From Strongylocentrotus droebachiensis (Eukaryota; Echinodermata; Echinoidea; Camarodonta; Strongylocentrotidae): a stretch of 64,000 nt of DNA. A model generated the notes under the pieces. It did not search any database, was not told the origin of the DNA, and worked only from the letters and a program-made list of their open reading frames with translations. This document shows positions 20,916 through 32,900 of the stretch, in pieces (the stretch's first letter is position 1; the number at the start of each line of letters is the position of its first letter). Made by a program: the position numbers and the translations under genes. The stretch is taken from assembly GCA_035222895.1 (NCBI GenBank), contig JAVYIG010000034.1, forward strand, positions 558,001 to 622,000, written 5' to 3'.

Positions 20916-23900
20916 GTGAATAATGAATTATATTTTGTTGTCGCACTTTTCCATCAGTGACAGCTGTGCATCGTAGCCGAACCCTCCCCGTTCATTACGT
21001 GCGAGCTGTTGGTATAGTTATGATGTTATGGTGGTGTAAACTGTATGGAATCCTAGAGGTCTATGGCTATGACGACCATAGACAGAAATAACCGTCTGAT
21101 TTGGTCATTTCTTTAATGAAACTGACATTTGTTGACATTCCCAATTACAGACGGTGGTACAGAGATCTCGTACCTTGGGGTTAGACCGAATTTTCCGTCT
21201 CTTTCGTTCGTTAGCCTCTTATTGGGGTAGGGTCGGCCGGCTCTCTCTTTAGAGACGGAAACCGTTTAATCACATGTCCTTGCTAACGCCACGACCAACT
21301 CTGGTCGTAGCGTTTTGCCCCCAAAATCCCCCTAAATGTCATTTTACCTCGTGTATATCCAAATGTAAATTAGGCCTAGGGTATAATAATTCGGTTCCAC
21401 TTACTAACTTGCTTGAAATAATCCGTTTAATGGTCCCTTTTAAGGAAATTATGGGTCTAAATTGACAGCCGTGTTGAAAATCTTGCAAGTCGTGTTAAAC
21501 TCTCGCTGCCGGAGTCATCTAAATCAATCTCATCCCTTCTAGTCTACGCCGAAGGCAAAATGATTATGAAGGAAAAACTGTGCGCCATCTACACGTTCGT
21601 AATGGCGTTATCACAGTTTTTCTTTCATAATCATTTTGCCTTCGGCGTAGACTAGAAGGGATGAGATTGATTTAGATGACTCCGGCAGCGAGAGTTTAAC
21701 ACGACTTGCAAGATTTTCAACGCGGCTGTCAATTTAGACCCATAATTTCCTTAAAAGGGACCATTAAACGGATTATTTCAAGCAAGTTAGTAAGTGGAAC
21801 CGAATTATTATACCCTAGGCCTAATTTACATTTGGATATACACGAGGTAAAATGACATTTAGGGGGATTTTGGGGGCAAAACGCTACGACCAGAGTTGGT
21901 CGTGGCGTTAGCAAGGACATGTGATTAAACGGTTTCCGTCTCTAAAGAGAGAGCCGGCCGACCCTACCCCAATAAGAGGCTAACGAACGAAAGAGACGGA
22001 AAATTCGGTCTACCTTGGGGTTAGCTAGAGCCAGCGATGAACATCTTTTCGTTCACGACATTTTCTCCCCGATTTTCTTTATTTAGAGTCTAGATCTAAC
22101 TTAGATCTAGATCTATTTTCTGATTTCTAAATCAGATGTAAATTAGGTCGGTATATATACCTCCTAATTACAGTTTTCAAAATTTGCTAACCTATTATAG
22201 AATGTGAAATTTATGGACTTACTTATTATGAGTTATCCAATTTTATCTCAGAACCGCGAAGCAGTACGTTCATGCATTCGAACTATGACCTGGCGGCCGA
22301 TATATTTCCGGGTCAACCTACTAAAACATAGCCAATGGCCAATCAGAGCACTCGTTTCGTGGGAGTTCGTTGGTCAAGCCGGGCTGACTCGTACGTAGCT
22401 ACGGTAGCTATTGGACGTTCGAATAGAAAAAATGAATATTCATCAACTAAAACCAAGACGGATAATGTTGACGACGAGAATTTCTCGGATTAATCATTAA
22501 TTTTGGATCTAAATGAGCAAGCTATCGTAAGTCAAATAAGCTATATATATGTTATTTTTTATTTTTTATTATAATTATTGTAATATTGCAGCAGTGATGA
22601 GGATGTAAAGAGTGAAAATCTCGTTGCATTTCTCATTGAACCGAACCATTTGTTCCGTACAGTCCCTGACAGTCCCGATAGGACGAACTTCAGTCTCTCT
22701 AATCGGAGGTCTAGTGGAGCCAGACGTAGTCTCAGTGGAACAACCGACGATAAGAGAGACTGAAGTTTTCGGTCTATGACGACCAGTACCAGTGCGCACC
22801 TACAATTTCACTCGAAATTGACAAGAATGTCTCTATTGGTTCCTGCTTTAGCTTGATCTGATCTTCTTCCTAATATTTTAGAGTACACTACAAGTGTACT
22901 GAAAATGTTGTCAAAAAAAAAGGAGGAGTCGAAGAACAATGTAATTTTCACAAAAGACACAAGAAAAGAAAAGACAGCCGTGTCATTTTGGCATTGGAAA
23001 AAGAAATGCTCCCATATCTACCCAGTACCCACCCTTCACTTTAGATGCAATTCAGGATTTTTTTATGCGAAAGATAGCAAAGTGAGGCTTTAGGATATAA
23101 CTAAAAGTATTATTTAAAGTCGGATATTTCTCACTGTCTTTACATGTTTTCTGAATGCATACAAATCGCTATAAATATAAAAAAGACCTAGACCTTGACG
23201 GCCACACCTCGCCATCGTGGTGATGAAGAGGCAAACATTTTGTATTGGTTGCATGTTTTGTGTGATCAGAATCACGCGGTTACACATACAGTATTTGCAG
23301 CTAGAGGCGCTGATCAGACATGGGCCTGGGCTAGCCTTAAGGGCTCTCTGGAAATGTTTTTTATGATATTGTATTCGAGAAAGCCTTATAAAACGGCTCC
23401 CATAGGCACGGAGAGGCATGTAAACAACACTTAAAATGTGTCCCAATTCACACTTTCCTGCACCCGACCAATATTGGACAGTGGCCTTGATGAATTTTAT
23501 GTGAGTTTTACTCCTAATTAGCTCCTGAATTTCAAAATCGAGGTAAAAATAACGAAATAATAGCAAATTTCTTACCAGATCGGTAGAGCTGGGGTAGAAG
23601 TCCACATGTACATGTACAGTACCATGCGAATGGCCGTTCTGCATTACAATGGGGCTGACCTCTGACTTGTGTTAGAGCTGTTTCCGTTGAATGTGCTGTA
23701 TTATGAATACATGTAGATGAAATGCATGCAGTGCGACACTGAGATGTTCTGATGGTTGTGATGTGGGATGCTAAATGTTAGCGTGCTAGCGTGCGGTATA
23801 CCAGTTGAGATCGCACGTCATGTCGATCTCAACCGCACGCTAGCACTCTAACATTTAGCATCCCACATCTTGATTTACTGGGCGAGGTTCATTATTTGCT

Positions 23901-26900
23901 GGTCTTTTTGAATCACCAGATTTCAGAAGATTCACGATTTTTACAACGAAAAACTTCTCCACGTTTCGGTCTTGCGGGATCGCCTCTAGCATCAGCAGAT
24001 ATGGGGCGGCAGCACTCACACTAGTATACTACCGGCTCAGCTAGTATACCGTAATTAATGGTGTATTAACCGCACCCCTCTTTTTCGCCCTAAAAAAAGA
24101 AAAAAAGCCAGGTCCGTGTTAAAAAAACCTTGCGGGAACGCCTTTCATTTAACTGCGAGGTGCAGCTGAATGTGTAAGATCATTAATGTAAATTAAAAAA
24201 ACAGTAGAGGACCTAGGATAGAACCTTGTGGTACGCCGTGTAATAGAAGAAAAATTGGAGGAATTATTATTATAAACTACATATTGAGATCTATCAGAAA
24301 GATTACTTTCAAACCAAGATGACAGACAAATTTGAGTGTTGTTCTAGTTTCCGAGTGGTGATTCAACACACCAATTACTGAGCTGGGAGACATTGCAAGG
24401 CATAGCGCCAGGTGGAGGGTAATAAATTGAAACTTAAAAAAAAAAAAAATACACCGTTAATTACGGTAGCCACTGCTGACGGCCGCAGTGCACTGCGAGC
24501 TTCCGTTGTGATCTCTAATACTCATAGAGATGTGGAGATGGGAGATATAGCACAATCTTGCGGCGAAAAAGCGTTGCATTTGTTTACAATATGGCAACCC
24601 ATAGACACCGAAAAGTTTGAGGGAGAAATCCTGCACTCTAATCTAACTTCCATTGAAACTTGAAACTCAATATTGTGTGAAAGTTATAACAGAAAAGATA
24701 ATCCTTATTTTATAATTCCACGGGGGTGTTTTTTAATTTTGCAATCGCCCCCGTGAACAATCTGACTGAGGCAATTATGAAGCTCACGGGGGCGAATCAC
24801 CCATCGCCCCCGTGTATTTTGAGCCTTGGATACATATATATGTACATGTATATAAGAAATTGATATAGGTTTGAAAAGTGCCATGAGAGATTACTCCAAA
24901 GAAACAGTTGTAGAAACCTGTTACCTACATTGTGTAGATATTTTGATGTTTTCTTTTGATATTTTCTTATGACGGTTTCGAGAAACAGGGCCACAGACCA
25001 TAAACCGCTTGACCAACCCACATCTCCCTATTGGCAGCACTAGCTCTTCCATTTGCTCTGTAGTGAAATTTTAAAAAGTTGAAGGAATTCATGAAAGAAT
25101 ATGTTTCTTTCATATATAGGTTTTTTTTTAATTGTGGTCCCCCTTTTCGATTGTTCAGGTCAGATTGATGTTGGTCAGGGTTATTGTGGCCCCTTTTTGT
25201 CATGACTAATTGATAATATTATGAATTTAGCAATAATTTGTTGTAGTTATCATTAATATCACTCAGGTATTGCTAATAAGTTGACACCAACCAATATACA
25301 CTTGCACAACACACTCACCAACTCATACACAAAGATCGTTTGAACACTTTTTCATTTTCAGTTTTACGTTTAGATTTTTTTTTTTTTTTTTTTTTTGAGG
25401 CCGCCATCCTTGTCAAGCTTTGCTTATGATTGCGGTCTCCTGCACTTTTCCAACTGAATAGTTAGGATAATACTTTAAATTTTTGATAATATGTTATGGA
25501 AATAATAAGTTTCGTTATTATATGTACATATATTATGTAAAAAAACATTTTGTACGAATCTCCCTGTTTTTCCATTGTCTTCCCAAATTTCCATTGTCTG
25601 AAAATCGTTTGTACGTTGTTCATAGCAGTTCGTAATGGCATTTGTGACCGAGGCTTAAGGCTTGCCCAACAGAGCAACAACTTACAAGTAATGAATGCAG
25701 ACTGGATTCCAAGTATTCTAGTTCATTCACTACACATGTTGGTCCCCAGGATAGAAACATCCGTAAATTTGAATAATATGTTATTAAATCGGTTTATTGG
25801 TCCAGCCAATTTCAGAAATAAGAAATCATATCAGTATATCAAAATGTACATTGAGTGATGCTACAAAGAATTATAAGCTCTCGAAAACAAAGTGACCACA
25901 ATTACCCTATAGAGTACCGAAGCTGTGACATCATAAAAATCTATTTTTAGAATTTCTCAATTTTTTTCTTCATTTTTCGAAAGAGCATCAAAAATAATGT
26001 CCAAATGTTGAAAACCAATTGAATATGTTATTAAGTATTGGCTGAGATATGACCATCTGAATAAAAAGATTGCCTATGGGAACTCAGTGTTATTTGCTCT
26101 GGCTCCTCATGGTTAGGAGCTAGGGCAACACTGAGTTCCTATGGGGAGTACATGTACATGTATATTTATTCAGATGGTCATACAGTTGTATCTCAGCCAA
26201 TACTTAAGATATTCAATTGGTTTTCGACATTTGGACATTATTTTTGATGCTCTTTCGGAAAAATGAAGAAAAAATTGAGAAATTCTAAAATTTGTTGATG
26301 ACTTCACACTTCACCACTCTATAGGGTAATTTTGGTCTCCCCGACATACTGTACTGTGTCATAGTCTTTAAAATTAGACACATCTCATTATCCGTTTCCA
26401 TGTTTTGGTCAACATCAACAAGACAAAACAAAAAACATGGAGAAAAAAAATACTATAGGCAAACAAAATTGGTGGGCAGGGAAAAAACAAACAAACAATC
26501 AATCAGACAGAAGACTGCATTATATGCACAGTGCAGAGACTACAGTCAGAATTTCCCCATGTTATTGTACATGTACAGTATGTAGCGTCTATGATAGCGT
26601 ACATGTGTACATACATGTATGCAGCACCTACAGTGTATATTTTTGGAATCCGTCTTTGCAAACAAGGATCTGACTTAAAAGACTACTCCTCTCATGTTTT
26701 CCAATGGAGGCTATTTTTAGATGCTTGCCTCCATCTCAGTGTGAATACATTACCAGTTTGCCTTCCCATCTGTTTTTATTAAATCCTGCATTTCTTCATT
26801 AAATTCTTGATACATGCTTGATGTACCCTAAAATGCAGGTGATTATTAAAAGGTACAAGTGTAGTGTCATGTCCACTTACATTTAAAGTGATAACCATCA

Positions 26901-29900
26901 CTTGGACATTAAATAACAGATTTGATTAATAATACCTTGTACCTTGTAGTTGTAGAAACAGCTTCTACGTGATAACAATATTTATTGGGGGTGTGCAATG
27001 TGAATGTGAATACATTTGTTATTTATTTATTTATTTCTGATATTTAGACAGGGTGAATCATCACCAATAATGATGGTCTTCCATGAGGCCCTGTTAAACA
27101 TAATAGGGTACAATAGTTTAAATTATAATTTTTATCAATGAAATCCTATCAACATGGCATAACGTGACCAAACATAACATTGCTATGGAGTAACCGTGAC
27201 GTCATCCATGGTATAGTGCACTATACCATGGATGACGTCATATATGTACATGTACGATTGATCAAGATCAATGTGCTAGCAGTCGCGGCCGTGCGTCTGC
27301 GCTGCTCTCACTGCACTCTTCACTACTTCAGTGACAGTAAACATTATGGCCCGAAGGAGAGCTCAAAACAATAATTATCGGCAAGACTTTGTTGCCCCGA
27401 CGGAGAGCTAAAAACAATTATTATCGGCAAGACTTTGTTGCCCCGACGGAGAGCTAAAAACAATAATTATCGGCAAGACTTTGTTGCCCCGACGGAGATC
27501 TAAAAACATTATGTCTTCATTGAAATGACTGAATGCTTAAGAATTTACACACATGTAAAAATATGTGTATTTTCAAAACGGTTAAACGAAACCGCCCGTA
27601 TACATTTAACAAAAACGTTTAGCACAAAAACCGTAATGACTCAGGCCTAACCTAAACATTATAATATAAACAGTACATGTACCTGAATTCCTTCCCATAC
27701 AGTTGTAGATCTGTTTTGATGCACGAAATGCCTTTATAGTCAAGCCTGATATCCCAAAACGCATTGATCTACAATGTACAAGTCTACAAGAACAAATGTA
27801 CAATGTGCTAATATCATGTTCACCAAAATTGATTGGTTTTTAGTACCAGTACATACATGTATTGTACATTTACATTGAATTGCAATGAAACAAATAACAC
27901 TGAAGACCTTAAGTACCGTACATTGTTGACAAGGGTTCTTCATGGAGGTTATTTTTAGATGCTTGCATCCATCTGTTTTGATGAGTGAAATGCATTTAGA
28001 GGAGCCTGATACCCATGCATGGATCCACAAGCACAACATTGTGCAAATATCATGTTCACCAAAATTGATAGGTTTTTATCAGTACTTTTACATTGAATTG
28101 CAAATTTTAGAAAAAAGTTTACAATGAAGTAGACAAGAGGAGGCTATTTTTAGATGCTTACGTGTACATTTGTCTTGGTGTGAAATTCATTACCACTATT
28201 TCTTCCGATCTGATTTGATGAAATAAATATCTCTGTAGGACCCTGGTAGTAAAATGACACTAAAAAATGAATCCATAGTATTGTATACCGGTAATGTGTA
28301 ATATCATGTTCACCAAAATGTAGTTTTGATTAGTAATGAAGGTGTTGAGGCATCTAAATCTTATTGTGCATTTTTTGGGTTCTCCATGTGGAAAGACAAT
28401 GTACAGTGTTAAAGGGCAATCCAACCCTTGTAATAAATTTATTTGTGGGGTAGGGTAGGGAAATGTCACTATTAAATTAAGATGTGCATGGATCCATATC
28501 TGGTCTACAGTGTAATCTTCGAAGGGCTATCAGCCTACAGTACATGTATCACGAACATGAACTCAAAATTGCAAGAGGTGTGAGAGTACGGAAATGTCAC
28601 TAATTAAGATGTGCATGGATCCATATCTTGTACAGTACTTGTGTAATCTTAGGGCGTGTTTATGCTCAACTTTTTCTGGCCAGAATCAGGCATCTGTTAC
28701 GAGTTTAGTTTAAAACACGGTTGCGTCCATGCTCACTTTTGTAGAATCACCCAAAAACGGCGATCACGTTCACCGATCGTAAACTCACAAAAAGATGCGT
28801 TTACAATTTGTAAACACGTTTAAATGGGGTCAACGCACTGACCTCTAGTGGGTCTACGTAGCATGCACAGTGAAGGTTTGCGAATCCAGCTGGAAGACCA
28901 ATTAAGGCCACCAAGGGAGAATTGCCTGGAGGAGCCAGAGAAGTGAGCATAAACAGTACACCGTGGAACTGCGATTACGATGAGCGTTTACGATGAGCGT
29001 TACAAATCGCTCATTCTGCCTTCAAAATGTAAGCTTAAACGCACCCTTAGAAGGGCTATAATGTACATGTATGCAGCCTACATGTATCACGAACATGAAC
29101 TCAAAATTGCAAGAGGTGTGAGAGTAGGGAAATGTCACTAATTGAGATGTGCATGGATCCATATCTTGTACTTGTACAGACAGTGTAATGGATACTGGCA
29201 ATACATACAGTGTACGTACATTGCCTGGATAACATAATTATACCGCACAGGTTTCTGTTTCGATAGTTGGCGCTTTTGTTTTATCAGAACCAGACTTTTA
29301 AGTGTACATGTGCAGATAAGGGCCCTGCATGCACAGACATGGGCACGCGATCTAGCCTAACATGCAACCATAAACCCTTTAAAGGTAAAGACCAGTTATG
29401 GTCATGCGATTGCATTGTGAAAGAAACGTTGTGGAATCGATCAGATAAGGTTGATCATCTAGCATATAAGTATTGGTGTGTACTGCAAGGTTCTGGAATC
29501 ATCAAAATGATACGAAATTTGGCCCAGTCTTCGTAAAGTTACAAGCACTGTACACAGAAAGATGTATATGGGACTATACGCACACGTGCGTGACACGTGC
29601 GTTTATCTCTCACAGACCATGTAGATAAACTAATTTACCAAATATATCAATAAGTAGGCGGTTTCCCGGCAATTTTTTTTATCAACATGTATTAGTCAAA
29701 GCACATTCTTTCACATGATTGGTAATAAGAGCTTCCATTTAATTTTTTGAAATTGGGGCTTTTCCAATACTGGTTTTTACCTTTAATAGATTCTAGAATA
29801 TTTGTATGTACATGTTCATATATTCACCAATGTATTTATAAGAGTAGGGGCAAGGGGGGGGGGGCAATTTTTCACTCCTGACATATTCTTCTTCTTCTGG

Positions 29901-32900
29901 TAATCTTCAAAGGGCTATGCAGCCTATCATGAAGATGAACTCAAAATTGCAAGTGGTGTGAGGAAGAGAACAGATTTGTAATGGGGTAAGGGTATAACAT
30001 GTAGATGCCTCGATCAGGAGTAGGCCATGGAAAGTTTTTGATCAAGAAGAAAAAAACAAATATCTATTGTAATACATTGTAGCTGGTTAGGGAATCATTT
30101 GTGATTTATAAGTGGTAAGATTGGTACTCTTGAAAACTAGACACATCCTCAAAAAACAAAAACAAAGAAACACAAAAATTACTGCCCTACAGTAAACAGC
30201 ATTAATTATTTGGCATATATGTAATTATATTTCTTATATTATGTAGGCATAGGATATTGCAGGTACTGTACATGTATGAACAGTGCGTATGTAGTGGGGT
30301 AGAGTTCTGTACAGTGTATTTTTTTTGTAAGTTTACTATCATTTTTTTTCTTTCCAAGTTCATATGACAGAAATTAGAAAATATATTTTTTTGTTATTTG
30401 TTTCTACTTGTTTGTACAGGTGTACACCTAAATTTACTTTTATACACATGTACATGTACAATGTATGCACTCAAAGTCCTGAGGGCTGATGCATAAATTA
30501 TGTCCATGATCCAAATTAACCCACAAGTTCAATGCAGTATTAATATCATAACATTTATAGATGATTAACATGTTTCACATGTCGCTCACGTTCACTAGAG
30601 TCGTTGATCAGATCAAAGAGATATTACTCCTTGATCAGATCAGAATACATCACTTTGACGTCATACAGAGTCAGGCTTTCTTTTATATTTTTGGTTTCCT
30701 TGGCAACAGATAACCCCTTTTGTGGTTCAATGTGCACAGCGCAATGCAGTTCTAGAAAAAGAAAGAACCCAGGAAGGCATCCTAGAGTACAAATACATTT
30801 TCATACATTATTAATTACTTTTACAAATTTACCAGTCGTAGTGCATGTACAACTTGCATGCTTTCTTGCAAATATTATTTGATAAAGCTGCTGTACGTAT
30901 TCTAAACAGGTCAGATCTGATACAGGTACAGTACAATGTACATGCACATATGTATTTCAAGAAATTATTATTAGTACCGGTATGATGTATTTTGAGCACC
31001 TGAAATGTAGTTTCATGTAGAATTACGAAGAAAACGGTAGGCCTTCCAAAGTTCCAAATCTGACATGTAAATCTCATCTACAGTACAAGTACACATCATA
31101 TTTTGAAGGTATAGATCAGTTCTGGTCATGCAATTGCATTGTGAAAGAAACATTGTGGAATCGATCAGAAAAGGTTAATCATCAAGCATACCTATACTTA
31201 TATCACAAAATGATAAGAAATTTGGTCCAGTCTTGGTAAAGTTACAAGCACTGACACAGACAGATGTACATGTATATGGGACTACGCGACACGTGCGTGA
31301 CACATGCACGATATCTATCAGGTCCAAATAGATATAATAATTTACCAATATATATCAATTAGTAGGCGGTTTCCCAGCAAAATTTATATCATCACGTATT
31401 GATTAGTCAAAACATATTCTTTCACATGATTGGTAATAATTAAGAGCTTCCATTTCATCTTTTGAGAGGGGGCGTTTCCAAAACTGGTCTTTACCTTTAA
31501 TGATTTAACAGAAATTCTCTTTTTGAAAAGGTTTGTATTGCAAATCCAGAGGCATTGAATTCATACACTACAAATGTATCGGTACATGTGATGAAGGATT
31601 ACTGTATATTATTCAAGGGTTCTTTAAAAAAATAAAAATAAAATCACTTTGGTTGACATATTGCATAATTTTGGGCTTCTGACAAATTCCCAGATTTGTG
31701 CATACCTGAGCTACATGTATACATATTTTCTAATGCACTCAGAATTACTAGTTTACTACAATGTAGTAATGGTCCAAGCTATTTGCTTTGTGACGTACGG
31801 GACATTCAGAGACTTTAAACAAGAAATAACAATGGATGACATTATTTATATGGCTATCTTTTGGTATGAGTCTGTGGCTATTATGGGCTAGTTCATTTGT
31901 GGAAAGTTTTAGTTCTGACCAATTCATAAATTAATTTTTAATGTAATTAATGACCTGCGTGACGTACGGGACCAGAGAATTTCTGACTTTTTCAAAAATA
32001 AGTTCATCATAAAAGTTCTCTGAATTTATTAAGTTATGAGATTTATGGTAATGATATCTTAATTCATTATGGAATCAAGCATTAATCACAACTATTACCA
32101 TATTTTTCTGACCTTTCGTTATTATGTAATATACCGAAACATAAATGTGTGTATGTGACGTACGGGACACGTGACGTACGGGACAACTTTTCCCTATGGG
32201 AAAATGCATTGAAATGAAGAATTTTCGTCAAAATTTGTTAAATGTGAACAATTTTAACTTAAATCAGTGACAATTAGAGTGTTTTAGAACCCAATTAGAT
32301 CCTCTGACCATCACTTAATATCCTCTGTGTTAATTTATGGGGTAAATCAATAAAAATATTACTTTAACAAAGAAAACAAATTGAATTAATATATTTTTTA
32401 CACACTAAATTACCATTTTTATTCCATTTACCCATCTATCATGTGCAGTCATGCTTCTTTTCTCATTTCTGTTATCCATTCCATTCAACATTGCAAAATG
32501 TTTTAAATAATAATTAATGAAGAAGATGAACTTGAACTTAAAAACTTTTATTTAAACTTGTTTGAAACACAGGGGCACACTCGGCACATCATATTTTGTC
32601 AGAGAACATTTCTTATGCTCTAAGTGTTTGTGAACAAAGATACATTAAAAATATGAAGTCTTTCTTCATAATCATAGCTTGTTTGAATGATGACTTGATA
32701 GTAATATCATAGAAGGAATTCAAAGATAATGCTGAACATATTGTCTTTTTTAAATCCTTTTATCACAGATTAGAACATGTATATGTTGCTGTCATATATT
32801 CAAGAATTTTGATGTACATTGATGTAGCCTACATGTTTGTGAAAGATGGATAAAAAATATAAATCTTGAATGTATTTTGTATTGATTAAAGACATCTTAT

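Larger units (their letters stand above)
26690..28360. repeat. Degenerate repeated region in intron 1
   Basis: GGAGGCTATTTTTAGATGCTT, CATCTGTTTT and ATATCATGTTCACCAAAAT words recur several times (26705, 27945, 28138; 27810, 28047, 28300) in the same order. This suggests old tandem duplications. It contains a 44-bp palindrome and a 46-bp tandem array, listed separately. Confidence 0.55.
28510..29970. repeat. Three related copies of a GGGCTAT..CAGCCTAC segment
   Basis: GAAGGGCTAT, CAGCCTACAGTACATGTATC, ACGAACATGAACTCAAAATT and GCAAGAGGTGTGAGAGTA recur at about 28518, 29049 and 29908 (the third shortened), with ATGTGCATGGATCCATATCT after the first two. The middle copy is interrupted by a MITE at 28652-29046. 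Confidence 0.7.

Noticed and set aside
21274-21920. Identical 63-residue frames on opposite strands
   Set aside because: A consequence of the palindrome; nothing suggests a protein.
23114-23644. 176-codon minus-strand frame
   Set aside because: No recognisable domain or hydrophobic pattern, and the composition is like its surroundings. Kept out for lack of support, though a repeat origin is possible.
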